In this document: positions 1 through 8,639 of the stretch, piece after piece
Position numbering within the stretch: the first letter of the stretch is position 1
How the letters are laid out: each line of letters opens with the position of its first letter
NCBI RefSeq assembly: GCF_023715345.1
Contig: NZ_JAMBNY010000002.1
Location: forward strand, 62,001-126,000
Source: Paenibacillus camelliae
GTDB lineage: Bacteria > Bacillota > Bacilli > Paenibacillales > Paenibacillaceae
Length of the DNA: 64,000 bases
Direction of reading: 5' to 3'
The notes under the pieces: generated by a model
Database searches by the model: none
Seen by the model: the letters and a program-made list of their open reading frames with translations, nothing else
Told to the model about the DNA's origin: nothing
Translations under genes and position numbers: made by a program

Positions 1-856
1 CAGCCGCTGTACTGATCGCAGCATCCACCTCAGCTTTACGTGCGATGTCATCCGTTGCAGATGGAGCTGCTACTTTAGCCCGCCCATTAGCGTCACGTTT
101 AATCAACGTATTAGCTGTTGCAGCATTAGTCGCAGCGTCTAGTATGGTTTTAATAGCTGCTATTGTCATACCTGGTGCTGTTCGCCATGTTGATCCACCT
201 GTTATGGATTTAATCATATTCGCAAGACCGCTGAGCAACCCCGTTAGTTTCCCTGTGTTGCTTGTTGGTGGAGTTGAGTCACTGATTGTCCGGTTGCCTA
301 TTTTATCATCAGTAGCAGCACCGTTAGCAAGTTTAGCTGTCTTTACACTACCGTCTGGATGATCAAGCACCTCAGCTTCTTTGTGTTCCTCAAATTCTCT
401 ACGACTAGGAAATACAAGTGACTCGTCAAGCACAGCTGAAACGTTAGCAGCATTACCGATTATAGTAATTGCATCCAATTGCTTCTCAACAGCGTCTGAT
501 CCTCCACCTGCTGCGATATATTCAGCCCCTGCTCCTACATTACCGTAGCAATAAAGAATTTCTCCTAAGTCTGGATCTTGTGCGAATACCCCCCACTCTC
601 TAAAGTAAAATCCTGTTGTGACATTATTGCTAGAGAGATATGCGCCGACCGTATATTTTCCTGAAGAAGATACCACGGATTTATTTATGGACAGCCATAA
701 TTTAGGGTCGATCAGCGCTGTCATATCCGCAATTTGTTGACCGCTCATAGATCCACTACCAATGCGCATTCTTGTAAACACCAATGGTGTTCCTGCCTGC
801 GCCTTTGCTTGCAGCGCTCGACCACGGTTAGTAATCTGCATATTAAAGTTAGCCAT
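1..856 (-). CDS. Phage tail fibre protein, N-terminal part (P2 gpH-like), runs off window
   Basis: About 285 N-terminal residues are visible; the reading frame stays open to the window edge. The opening MANFNMQITNRGRALQAKAQ and the following conserved region (res 1-160: a short glycine/serine turn, FREWGVF, ILYCYGN) match the phage tail-collar fibre N-terminal domain of P2 gpH-type proteins, which anchors fibres to the baseplate. After residue ~230 the sequence turns to Ala/Thr-rich repeats (AATNAATANTLIKRDANGRA, then ATDDIARKAEVDAAIS) typical of trimeric fibre shafts. ATG lies 4 nt after the stop of the gpI-like gene. The receptor-binding C-terminus is outside the window. Confidence 0.85.
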   Translation of the reverse strand, partial: MANFNMQITNRGRALQAKAQAGTPLVFTRMRIGSGSMSGQQIADMTALIDPKLWLSINKSVVSSSGKYTVGAYLSSNNVTTGFYFREWGVFAQDPDLGEILYCYGNVGAGAEYIAAGGGSDAVEKQLDAITIIGNAANVSAVLDESLVFPSRREFEEHKEAEVLDHPDGSVKTAKLANGAATDDKIGNRTISDSTPPTSNTGKLTGLLSGLANMIKSITGGSTWRTAPGMTIAAIKTILDAATNAATANTLIKRDANGRAKVAAPSATDDIARKAEVDAAISTAA

Positions 857-860
857 AAGG

Positions 861-1424
861 TTATACCACCTGCCTTGCTATGATTTGATCGCCTACGTGC
901 GTAGCAACACCGTAGTAAATTCGCATAGTACCTTCAGTGATGATTTCAATTTTTTCTAGCCAGCTTCGTTCGTTTTTTACGGAATTGATTGCTGCTAGAA
1001 ACTCAGTTGCTTTATCTGCTGTAGCTGAAGGATCGTTTGTACGTACTTTGAAGTAACCAGGCTGTCCACCGTACTCCCACCACTCTTGTACCTCACCGCT
1101 ACCAAAAATCGTTGTCACAAGTTCCTCTACCGCTGATGGTGTGCCTTTGCGCTTATGCCATGATAGTGAACGCGTGACGATCTCACGCTTTTGCTCAATA
1201 GGTAGCGTTTGATCATAATAGGGAGCTTGCCATTGCCACGCTAAAGCGTCCAACCACGCACCGCTGATATGATCGACATTGCCTACAAAAAATAAAGATG
1301 GGATTATACCAGCGATTTGATTGTTGAGATTATCTAATGCACCAGCTGCATTAACAACATCAACATCGTGCTTTATGCTGCTCGGTAGAATGTCTACAAG
1401 CTTTACGGCTGCAATATCAATCAT
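861..1424 (-). CDS. Phage tail protein I (P2 gpI-like baseplate wedge protein)
   Basis: 187 residues. The block WLDALAWQWQAPYYD followed by KREIVTRSLSWHKRKGTPSA and the EWWEYGGQPGYFKV segment is diagnostic of the P2 gpI family, a baseplate component acting between gpJ and the fibre gpH. Gene order J-I-H is kept. The chosen ATG at 1424 (MIDIAAVK) has a GGAGGT 7 nt upstream and overlaps the gpJ stop by 8 nt; a longer start at 1439 has no good ribosome site. Full length for the family. Confidence 0.88.
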   Translation of the reverse strand: MIDIAAVKLVDILPSSIKHDVDVVNAAGALDNLNNQIAGIIPSLFFVGNVDHISGAWLDALAWQWQAPYYDQTLPIEQKREIVTRSLSWHKRKGTPSAVEELVTTIFGSGEVQEWWEYGGQPGYFKVRTNDPSATADKATEFLAAINSVKNERSWLEKIEIITEGTMRIYYGVATHVGDQIIARQVV

Positions 1425-2547
1425 CTTCAAGACCTCCATAGGTTACGTTGACATCTGCCGATAAATCTTGAATGATAGCAACCTCAGTATTTTCTATGAC
1501 TGTGTACGTTGGGCTGTTGACTACAACGCGTCTAGCCCCCGCATTCATGATTCTGCGCACCAATTCAGAGGGATTGATGTTGCGGCCAATCTTAGCTCGT
1601 TGCCACGCGATATATGCAGTTACAGCAGCATCCACCTGTGCCTGAATCGTAACCGAATCAGAAGCGTTGTCTGTATCGATCCAGTACGATAAATCGATAG
1701 TATAAGGTGTTGGTGTCGGTGCTAGTACTGTTACTTTATCAGTGAGTGGTCTAATTGATCGATCATTAAGCACAACGTCTACAGCATCAAGTACAGATTG
1801 TGTAGGTAGTTCGCCATTGTCCATGAGCACAACAACATCAACCTCGACTGGTGCAGGACTGTATACATAAACATCACTGATTCCGTTGACTGCTGTCTTA
1901 GCCCAATACTCATATGCACCACTTGGACCAGCCACAGAAAAGCGCGAGGGTGACGTATAGATGCGTTCACGATAGTTATCATCCGTCTCAATATCTGTAC
2001 CTCCGCTGCTGCCGTTGAGATTGGCCACGGATGTGGTGAATGGTAGCGGATCAACTAACGTATTGATCTGACCAGGCAAGTATCCATTTCCCAACGTACC
2101 TGTTGTTGTACACTGCACCTTAACATCTACACTTATATCCCCTGCTGCAATCTCGGCAAGCTCAACCGTTTCAAAATAAATACTGTTTCCTGGTGTTACC
2201 CTCGTACCTAATGGGATAGGCATAGCACTAGTTTGTGGAGTCGATAGGATAAAACGAACCGTATCAATTGCAGCAGTAGCTTGTAATCTGCTTGTCTCAG
2301 TCAGAGCACCGATATGCTCCAGAATGTCATCACTTGCATAACGTAATAGATTTTGCTTAGCTGCTTGATTGATCAGCAATTGCTGCTGAATGATGATGTT
2401 AGCTTGAGACAACAAAAAAAGCCTTACGGGATCGGCTGGGTGTAGCTTTCGATCACTTAAGGCTTCATATGTCGTTATGACTGCATTTATAATTTGCTCA
2501 GCATCTACATCGATAAAGTTAATATCCGGTAAATCAAATATATTCAA
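1417..2547 (-). CDS. Phage baseplate assembly protein J (P2 gpJ-like)
   Basis: 376 residues from a TTG start. Central motifs such as GSSGGTDIETDDNYRERI, the segment FSVAGPSGAYEYWAKTA and the C-terminal GARRVVVNSP are characteristic of the P2 gpJ / Mu gp47 family that forms the outer baseplate wedge. The TTG at 2547 overlaps the upstream stop as TTGA and sits 3 nt after GGAGGTGAG, which supports it over an upstream ATG that would lengthen the protein by 9 residues and bury the ribosome site. Translationally coupled to the gpW-like gene. Confidence 0.9.
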   Translation of the reverse strand: MNIFDLPDINFIDVDAEQIINAVITTYEALSDRKLHPADPVRLFLLSQANIIIQQQLLINQAAKQNLLRYASDDILEHIGALTETSRLQATAAIDTVRFILSTPQTSAMPIPLGTRVTPGNSIYFETVELAEIAAGDISVDVKVQCTTTGTLGNGYLPGQINTLVDPLPFTTSVANLNGSSGGTDIETDDNYRERIYTSPSRFSVAGPSGAYEYWAKTAVNGISDVYVYSPAPVEVDVVVLMDNGELPTQSVLDAVDVVLNDRSIRPLTDKVTVLAPTPTPYTIDLSYWIDTDNASDSVTIQAQVDAAVTAYIAWQRAKIGRNINPSELVRRIMNAGARRVVVNSPTYTVIENTEVAIIQDLSADVNVTYGGLEDD

Positions 2548-2861
2548 GTACTCACCTCCCCAGCGGGTTCCCATCTAACCACAGGCACTAGACGACCATC
2601 AGCATCAAATGTTGTCGTTACTGACTTTACTACAGCACGCGGTTCATACGTCTCTATTGCATCTATGGCAGCTGCTACAATTAATGCACTTGCTATTTCC
2701 ATTGGTTTGTCTAATGCAGACATGTCAATGCCAAGTGATCGATCAAGTGGAACAGATCCTGCTGCGGTGCTTATTAAAGTTACTAAATTCTGTTCAATTT
2801 CTTCGAGTTCATTTACTGGACTAAAACTTATTTTACTTCTGCCTATTGAGGTTTCATACAT
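2544..2861 (-). CDS. Baseplate wedge protein W (P2 gpW / T4 gp25-like)
   Basis: 105 residues. The pattern EIEQNLVTLISTAAGSVPLD, then SLGIDMSALDKP and YEPRAVVKSV, is the T4 gp25 / P2 gpW signature; the family forms the inner baseplate wedge that triggers sheath contraction. The internal ATG at 2861 has GAGG 8 nt upstream and is preferred over GTG 2870 and ATG 2867, which are too close to that site. Lies between the gpU-like and gpJ genes; P2 places W next to J. Confidence 0.88.
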   Translation of the reverse strand: MYETSIGRSKISFSPVNELEEIEQNLVTLISTAAGSVPLDRSLGIDMSALDKPMEIASALIVAAAIDAIETYEPRAVVKSVTTTFDADGRLVPVVRWEPAGEVST

Positions 2862-2871
2862 GTTCATCACC

Positions 2872-3261
2872 TCAGTTGTATTCTTTCAATGTTACTGTTG
2901 CTTCGCCGTAAATTACGTTTCCTTTGCTGTCAAACCTTTTCCATGTTTGTCCAACACTCTCGATGTACCATTGTTTTGCACCTAACGGAACACCGCCAAT
3001 GACAAGCCTATGTGGTGTTCCATCGCGACATAACACAGTTAGTCGTTCCATTTCATTCCTCGGCTTAATGCCGTACCTTATGTCAAACTGCATAGCAAAT
3101 GATACTGTGTCATTTGCTGGACCAAGATACTCTGACTTAGGTCGCTTCAAATGTATTTCGTGTTCAGCCCATCTAGCTGAAGTGTCTCGCTGGAAGTTAT
3201 CAAATGTTCGTAACGTATTAGGATTTGCAAGAAAAACCAATGAACCAAATGAACCTATCAT
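2872..3261 (-). CDS. Phage tail protein U (P2 gpU-like)
   Basis: 129 residues. MIGSFGSLVF at the start, RWAEHEIHLKRP, the middle segment ending RLTVLCRDGTPHRLVIGG, and the C-terminal WKRFDSKGNVIYGEATVTLK match P2 gpU along the whole length. In P2 this protein is needed for tail completion. ATG overlaps the stop of the V-like gene as ATGA. Placement between V and W differs from P2, where U follows T. Confidence 0.88.
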   Translation of the reverse strand: MIGSFGSLVFLANPNTLRTFDNFQRDTSARWAEHEIHLKRPKSEYLGPANDTVSFAMQFDIRYGIKPRNEMERLTVLCRDGTPHRLVIGGVPLGAKQWYIESVGQTWKRFDSKGNVIYGEATVTLKEYN

Positions 3262-3512
3262 TGTGCAGCCCCCTCATGAAACACTCCTAAACAGTAGCCT
3301 GCTTCAAGACCGCTTCCCAGCGACACATAGACCACTGTTTCGTTTATTGCTGGCAATGCTGCAGCGTTGTTTTTAAGATGTCTGGGTACAACGACAGGCA
3401 ACCATCCAGTTACCTTGTTATCTTGATCGGGATTGAGCACTCTGACTTCACCACGCGACACCGATACGTCAGACACTATACCAACTCTTACAATGTTTCG
3501 TAGATCCATCAT
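3258..3512 (-). CDS. Short baseplate spike-base protein (gpV N-terminal OB-fold only)
   Basis: 84 residues. RVGIVSDVSVSRGEVRVLNP and the segment ending GWLPVVVPR match the N-terminal OB-fold of gpV/gp45 baseplate spike proteins, and ETVVYVSLGSGLEAGYCLGV matches the end of that domain. P2 gpV is about 210 residues and carries a C-terminal beta-helical membrane-piercing tip; that part is missing here. The stop is clean and overlaps the next start, so this looks like a natural short form and not a recent truncation. The start at ATG 3512 overlaps the gpD stop; two neighbouring in-frame starts exist. Confidence 0.75.
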   Translation of the reverse strand: MMDLRNIVRVGIVSDVSVSRGEVRVLNPDQDNKVTGWLPVVVPRHLKNNAAALPAINETVVYVSLGSGLEAGYCLGVFHEGAAQ

Positions 3513-4528
3513 CAATAGTTCAACACCTTTCTCATGTTTACTGTTGTTGTAAAGCCACCGCTGCCAGCTACATTTTGAGTGACCGACTCTACAAAGTAAG
3601 TGCCATCGAATTTCCTGTAGCCTATAACCTCAATCGTTACTCCTTGTACGATATCCGGATCTCCAAACAGCACAAATTGCGCCTTACTAGCTTCTTTGTT
3701 ACGCTTGCGCAACTCATTTTTAGCCAAACGTTGAGCTTCAGCATTTGATTCGACTCGCTGTTGTAATTTGAGTGTGGGGCCTTTCTTATTACCAGGAGCT
3801 GAGAATGTACCAGTGTACGTTTTTTTGGCACTACTATCATAGTAAGTCACTGTACACTTCGCATACGCAGCATCTAGTGTGTTGTGAGTAAAGCCGTAGC
3901 TTTTCACATCACTAACACCACGTTCTATTTTGCGAACTGGCTTAATCGATTCGAACCGCCTATCATCGTAGACGACAATGGTATCACTCGTGATCTTTAG
4001 GTTTCCCCCTTCTTTCTCTACGAGCTGAGCCAAGAATGCTACGTCAGATTGTTGCGTTTGATCAATTCGATCATATCTAATATCATCAATTTCGAATATC
4101 AACTTTAAGCCGTTAGCAGTAGCTATTCTCTTAGCGATTTGCGACAGCGAAATCTTTTCCCAAGCCTTACTCTTCTCTTCGTTTTTAAGGCCACCCGCTA
4201 AGTCATACGACAGTGCTTTGAATGTTATTACATCAGGCGGACCATCATAGTTCAATCCGTCCACGTAAAAAGTGCCACACTTAATGCGCCTTGCTGTACT
4301 CTCTTTTAACCAGTTGTAAAGCACAATATCAATATCTAACTTTGCCCCATCCTCTGGCATCCAAGCACCGCTCCAATTGCCATCCTTGTCATCGAGCATA
4401 ATCGATACATCGTCAGCTTTACCTGTTCCGTTATCGTTGTAGGAAAATGACATGAGATCGTCTTGCAGGCTCTTCGTGATATCAACATTGTTATATTTGA
4501 TTTGCACCTCTGCACGTCTGTTATTCAT
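3512..4528 (-). CDS. Phage late/tail protein D (P2 gpD-like, baseplate hub)
   Basis: 338 residues. The family hallmarks are visible: an N-terminal beta domain (SFSYNDNGTGKADDVSIML), the segment DRIDQTQQSDVAFLAQLVEKE near residue 170, and the C-terminal region ending GGFTTTVNMRK. This is the gpD/T4 gp27-type hub that joins the spike to the tail tube. ATG 4528 is preferred over TTG 4546, which lacks a ribosome site. Lies between X and V. Confidence 0.87.
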   Translation of the reverse strand: MNNRRAEVQIKYNNVDITKSLQDDLMSFSYNDNGTGKADDVSIMLDDKDGNWSGAWMPEDGAKLDIDIVLYNWLKESTARRIKCGTFYVDGLNYDGPPDVITFKALSYDLAGGLKNEEKSKAWEKISLSQIAKRIATANGLKLIFEIDDIRYDRIDQTQQSDVAFLAQLVEKEGGNLKITSDTIVVYDDRRFESIKPVRKIERGVSDVKSYGFTHNTLDAAYAKCTVTYYDSSAKKTYTGTFSAPGNKKGPTLKLQQRVESNAEAQRLAKNELRKRNKEASKAQFVLFGDPDIVQGVTIEVIGYRKFDGTYFVESVTQNVAGSGGFTTTVNMRKVLNY

Positions 4529-4530
4529 GA

Positions 4531-4731
4531 TTACACCCGCTTCCAAGGTGGCAGGCTACTATCTACAGGCTCAGGTATGCTAGGTACTGTTAAGACTACA
4601 CCTGCGCTAAATACAGTCGTTGTAGTGTGTTGAGGATTGGCTTGCATAAGTTGAACCATATTCGATTCAGAGCCATACACTTTGTGAGCTATGCTATCCC
4701 ACATATCTCCTTGTATCGTTGTATACGTCAC
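4531..4731 (-). CDS. Tail protein X (P2 gpX-like, LysM-type)
   Basis: 66 residues from a GTG that overlaps the tape-measure stop as GTGA. TTIQGDMWDSIAHKVYGSE is a LysM-like fold with the W-D-x-I-A-x-K-V-Y-G signature of P2 gpX, a small tail protein needed for tail completion. The C-terminus VPSIPEP is typical of LysM-type tail proteins. Gene order T-X-D agrees with P2-like tails of Gram-positive phages. Confidence 0.85.
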   Translation of the reverse strand: MTYTTIQGDMWDSIAHKVYGSESNMVQLMQANPQHTTTTVFSAGVVLTVPSIPEPVDSSLPPWKRV

Positions 4732-7655
4732 TTAAATACAAGCCTCCTTTCATTTGCAACCATTTCCTTGAACCAACGTTCGAATTGCGGTCTCATATGC
4801 TCTAATGCTGTTGTGACTTGGTTAGCTTCTTTACCTGTACCACCTTGAATTGTTACCTTGGGAGCAAACACAAAACTATTGGAAATATCGCTACCGCCAC
4901 TGTCATGCCCCATCATACGGTTAACCTCATCAAGAATAGCGTGAGAGCGTGGTTTGTTGTTGATAGGAATAGCTGCTTCAAGACCTGCTTCACCAAATAT
5001 CGATGCTTTATTAGCAAAACCACCGTCAGCGTATTGGTCGAATTGTCGATAGTCAGGAACGATGGATTGTTTAATGTGTGATGGTGCATATTGCAAGCCA
5101 CGGGCTTCATCGTAAATCACTTGGACATTAATTTTCTTTTCTGCTGGCAGCAAATCAAGGTCACGGTTTAATGCAGCAACATCCTCTAGCGCCTTGATAA
5201 ATGCCTGCTGCTGAGCTTCCGACATTTCGTTAAACTTTGCAGCTTGTTCTTCGATTGTGCCGCCTAAATCACTTTCGATATATGCCTTTGCAACTTCGTA
5301 TATTTGCTCAAAGCTATTATTCACTGCATCGAGATCTTCTTGAGCTTGAACCAAGCTTTCGTAGTTAGAATTAAAAGCTTCTTCAAAATCTGCAAATGCA
5401 AAGTCTATATCTGCAAAAACTCTGTAATTTTCGCCCGTTAGCTCATTGACTTTAGCTATTAACGATTCAATTTGTAACGATTGCTCAGCATAATCAAGTG
5501 TTGGATCATCTAAAATTGCATCTCGTTGATTAACAAAATCTCGATACTGAACATACGATTCACGAGCTGCATTATAAGCTTCTTCGAACTTAGCTACATT
5601 TCCCGTCAATTTGCTGAACTCAGACTCTAAATCATCTATCTTGTCTTGATTATTGATAAAGTTAACTTCAAGCTCACGTTTGGCGCGCTCAGATTCAATT
5701 TCATTCATCTTCTCAACTAGCCCAAGTTGCTCTCTGAACTTTCCGCTTTTCGCATCTTCCGCCTTAAGGATGTCTGGATTAAGATCAATCAACTGCTGCT
5801 CTATTTCTAGCAATCTAGCACGAGCGGCTTCCAGTTCATCTGTAGGTGTTGCAGCATTTTTAACCACTCTCTGAAGCTCATCGTACTCCGTGATTAAGCT
5901 ATTAACTTGGCTGGTGTGCTCTTGTACAGACTTATAATTTCCATATGCCTCTTTAATGCTGTCGCCCATGTTCAACAACTCATGACGTGCTTGCTCTTGA
6001 TGATGCTTGTACGATACAACCATCGCACCTAGACCTGCTATAGCCGTTGTTGCAATCCCCACAGGACCACCCAATAGCCCACTAGCAATACTGAATGCCT
6101 TAGCAGCTTTACTTGCATTTCCAATGCCTGTGGCAGCTTGCATAGCGGCTTTGCTAGTCGTTACCAATGACTTAGAAGCATTAACTGCTCCTTTTGCTAG
6201 AACAGCTCCACCAAACATCATCGTTAGGTTTTTAATGAGCTCCTTATTCTCGCTGATCCATGCTGTAAAGTCGCGCAACACTGGCATTGCATCCTCGCCA
6301 AGTGGGATAATGAAGTCATCTAATAACTCCCTACCAAGCTTACGAAAGTCTGTAGCTAGATTGTCATACTTAACCGATGCAATCTCATCCATAGTGGCTT
6401 TTGAGCTGTCAAACTCGCTGTTGATTGTAGAGAGTGCACCTGTTACCTTCTGACCCAAGTCCTCATATTGCGTACCCATAATCGCGATACCCATCGTTTG
6501 CTTTTCAATAGGATCATCAATCGCAGCAAGCTTGGATAAGATCATTTGTAAGGCATCGGCACCACGAACACCGCCATCAGAAATACCATCTAGTATTTTT
6601 TGAGAGTCACCAAGAATGGACGCTAGTGCCAACATACTGTCTGCGCCTTTTTTTCCACCTGCCTGAAGGTTCTTGACCAACGTTGCTGCTGTGTCCTTGT
6701 CTGTACGGGCAACGATTTCTTGATACTCTTTAGTCGCCTTAGAGCCAGTCATAAGCGCCTTGGCGAAATCGTCAATATCAGGAGGGGCGAACAATTGAGC
6801 TAATGCATCTTGAGCAGCTGCATCACCAGCATCTTTAATCCGGTTATCGAACTCTTTTACCAAGTCACCGACTTTATCGAGGTTCCAAGCTCCAGCATCC
6901 AAGCCTGTTGCGAAGAAATCAAACATTTCCTCTGCGGTGAAGCCAAGCACTTTGAATTGCGGGGAGAACTCATTGATTGTGTCTAGTAACTCACCTGTTT
7001 TATTAAGACCACGTTGGGATCCCTGCGCCATAAGGTTGTACGCTTGGTCAGCTGTGATACCAAATTGTCGCATGAGCACATCAGCACTGCGTACAGATTC
7101 GTTTACATCCTCGGCGAATACATCTTTGTAAATAAGCGCCTTTTGAGTGAGGTTTTCAAGCTCTTGCCCCTGCAATTGAGTGATTTGTCTAGTCGTAGCC
7201 ACTGCATCCGAAAGATCAGTGAAGGATTCACCCAAGCCTGCCTTATGCAGTTCTTTAACACTACCCTCGATCAGTTGCATATCCTTGGCTGTAAGCCCCG
7301 TAGCAGCTTGTATTTGCGACATAGAAGAATTATATTCACCTATCGCCGCAAAGCTCCCCGTGACCGCTTCAAGACCTTTATCAATTAACGCAAATGCTCC
7401 TGCATATTCAGCGACATTACGGAGTGCATTTTTCATGCCGCCAATTGAATCATCAAATTCTTTTACGGACCGTGTTGCTTTATTCGCATCTTGCCGGATC
7501 TCTTTGAAGGGGTCAGCAGCAGATAGCTTGCGCATTTCTTTTTGAACGTCATTAAACTCTTTCTCAGTCATGCCTAGTGCTTGCTTTAGGCTTTTATCTA
7601 ATTCACCACCAAGGCTAAACTTCACTTCATATTCTCTACCCTTGCCCCTACTCAT
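4728..7655 (-). CDS. Tail tape measure protein (P2 gpT-like, TP901-type)
   Basis: 975 residues. N-terminal FSLGGELDKSLKQALGMTEK and a long helical region; a conserved phage tape-measure domain spans about residues 90-400 with IQAATGLTAKDMQLIEGSVK and the LMAQGSQRGL segment. A hydrophobic stretch around residues 480-570 (AVLAKGAVNASKSL, VGIATTAIAGLGAMVVSY) suits membrane insertion during DNA ejection. Then coiled coil (res ~620-740) and a C-terminal region with GGFANKASIFGEAGLEAAIP, a common tape-measure end. The ATG overlaps the stop of the E+E' transframe product, coupling the chaperone and its client. At about 1.5 angstroms per residue the tail would be roughly 145 nm. Confidence 0.92.
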   Translation of the reverse strand: MSRGKGREYEVKFSLGGELDKSLKQALGMTEKEFNDVQKEMRKLSAADPFKEIRQDANKATRSVKEFDDSIGGMKNALRNVAEYAGAFALIDKGLEAVTGSFAAIGEYNSSMSQIQAATGLTAKDMQLIEGSVKELHKAGLGESFTDLSDAVATTRQITQLQGQELENLTQKALIYKDVFAEDVNESVRSADVLMRQFGITADQAYNLMAQGSQRGLNKTGELLDTINEFSPQFKVLGFTAEEMFDFFATGLDAGAWNLDKVGDLVKEFDNRIKDAGDAAAQDALAQLFAPPDIDDFAKALMTGSKATKEYQEIVARTDKDTAATLVKNLQAGGKKGADSMLALASILGDSQKILDGISDGGVRGADALQMILSKLAAIDDPIEKQTMGIAIMGTQYEDLGQKVTGALSTINSEFDSSKATMDEIASVKYDNLATDFRKLGRELLDDFIIPLGEDAMPVLRDFTAWISENKELIKNLTMMFGGAVLAKGAVNASKSLVTTSKAAMQAATGIGNASKAAKAFSIASGLLGGPVGIATTAIAGLGAMVVSYKHHQEQARHELLNMGDSIKEAYGNYKSVQEHTSQVNSLITEYDELQRVVKNAATPTDELEAARARLLEIEQQLIDLNPDILKAEDAKSGKFREQLGLVEKMNEIESERAKRELEVNFINNQDKIDDLESEFSKLTGNVAKFEEAYNAARESYVQYRDFVNQRDAILDDPTLDYAEQSLQIESLIAKVNELTGENYRVFADIDFAFADFEEAFNSNYESLVQAQEDLDAVNNSFEQIYEVAKAYIESDLGGTIEEQAAKFNEMSEAQQQAFIKALEDVAALNRDLDLLPAEKKINVQVIYDEARGLQYAPSHIKQSIVPDYRQFDQYADGGFANKASIFGEAGLEAAIPINNKPRSHAILDEVNRMMGHDSGGSDISNSFVFAPKVTIQGGTGKEANQVTTALEHMRPQFERWFKEMVANERRLVFK

Positions 7656-8094
7656 CTACGCTTTCCCCCTCTCTTATTCGACTTCACCATTGCTTCGAGA
7701 TACAATAAAAACTCATTAAGGGGTAGGCTCATATAAAAAGAAACAGGGGTATACGTATTTTGTGCTAGCATGATAGCCAGCTCACGTATGCCCCTGTCTT
7801 TGCCTAACCCGTAATGAGCAAAAAATTTCGCGCCTTATTTGTAACACGAACAAAGTCATATGCTTTTAATGCAAAGATTAATTGCACAGGAACTTTTGCA
7901 GCCCTCGCCACAACATAGGCGAGGAATGTTTTTGAATTCTCTTTTACAAAAACTGTTTGATCGTTCCCCTCAGCATTGTACTGTGTTTCAATAGATGCGA
8001 TGTCACCACCAGTAAGATTCTCGAAGTCGAGGTTTAATTCGGTGTATTCCACATCTTCGAATGTTACAGGTTTAGATAATTTATGAATGCTCAT
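7652..8094 (-). CDS. Tail assembly chaperone E+E' made by programmed -1 frameshift
   Basis: The E frame (7804-8094) can shift to -1 at a T TTT TTG heptamer and then stay open for 55 further codons to a TGA at 7652-7654, giving 147 residues. The extension begins AHYGLGKDRGIRELAIMLAQ and contains FYMSLPLNEFLLYLEAM, which looks like the C-terminal extensions of tail assembly chaperones in P2 and lambda. Sizes resemble P2 E and E+E' (about 91 and 142 residues, from memory). The TGA overlaps the tape-measure ATG as ATGA, so the frameshift product is coupled to its expected client. Confidence 0.85.
7804..8094 (-). CDS. Tail assembly chaperone E (P2 gpE-like)
   Basis: 96 residues in the zero frame. 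SKPVTFEDVEYTELNLDFEN is the usual opening of P2 gpE-type chaperones, followed by a helical domain with TGGDIASIETQY and FLAYVVARAAKVPVQLIFAL. It sits between the tube and tape-measure genes, the invariant position of tail assembly chaperones. A GGTGGAG precedes the ATG. It ends NFLLITG; the frameshift site is five codons before the stop. Confidence 0.87.
   Translation of the reverse strand: MSIHKLSKPVTFEDVEYTELNLDFENLTGGDIASIETQYNAEGNDQTVFVKENSKTFLAYVVARAAKVPVQLIFALKAYDFVRVTNKARNFLLITG
7819..7825 (-). promoter_or_regulatory. Programmed -1 ribosomal frameshift site (T TTT TTG)
   Basis: On the minus strand the codons AAT TTT TTG give an X XXY YYZ heptamer T TTT TTG in the zero frame of gene E. 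After slipping -1 the frame reads GCT CAT TAC and remains open to the ATGA overlap with the tape-measure gene. As I recall this is the same heptamer used at the P2 E/E' site. The zero-frame stop TAG lies 12 nt past the heptamer. No downstream stimulatory fold was modelled. Confidence 0.8.
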
Positions 8095-8105
8095 TACGCT
8101 CCACC

Positions 8106-8624
8106 TTACACTCCTAGCTGCTTACGCACTTCAGCTAAGTAGTCCTTTCCGTTAATAACAGCTTTAAACGCGAACTTGTCAATCTCAATGATCGTCAGCC
8201 CTTCGGACACAACCTTGATGTACGTAACTTCCAGCTCATTTGTTGTACCCGTTGTCTGACCAACATTCAACGTGCCAAGCTCTCCGCTTTTTGGCATGGC
8301 CTTAATCGTCACACGAGCGCCGCTAGATCCAAGCGAAGAATTACCAGTGTTATATACTTGCTGCGACATCCTGAAGTCAATTAAGTGGCTTTCAGGAGCC
8401 ATAAGTAGCATTGACTCTTTTGTTAGCGTGCGCCACGTCATAGATACCGTCATGCTGGCATAATGTCCTAGCGTTGGGCTATCTACTTCACCAGCGATTC
8501 CTGCACCGCTAAACGTCTCTGTTAAGCTCTCAATTGTTGGGAGTGTAACGTCTGCTGCGCCAAGGTATTGAGCTCCGTTTAGATATACGGAGTAATTAAT
8601 CAGTTTCTCAGGTATTGTTTTCAC
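8106..8624 (-). CDS. Major tail tube protein (P2 gpFII-like)
   Basis: 172 residues from a GTG with GGGAGGGAATAACAA just upstream. IPEKLINYSVYLNGAQYLG and VTLPTIESLTETFSGAGIAG are the conserved N-terminal region of P2 FII tube proteins, and the C-terminal EIDKFAFKAVINGKDYLAEV is typical. It polymerises into the rigid inner tube of the contractile tail. Directly downstream of the sheath gene, as in all P2-like phages. Confidence 0.9.
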   Translation of the reverse strand: MKTIPEKLINYSVYLNGAQYLGAADVTLPTIESLTETFSGAGIAGEVDSPTLGHYASMTVSMTWRTLTKESMLLMAPESHLIDFRMSQQVYNTGNSSLGSSGARVTIKAMPKSGELGTLNVGQTTGTTNELEVTYIKVVSEGLTIIEIDKFAFKAVINGKDYLAEVRKQLGV

Positions 8625-8639
8625 TTGTTATTCCCTCCC

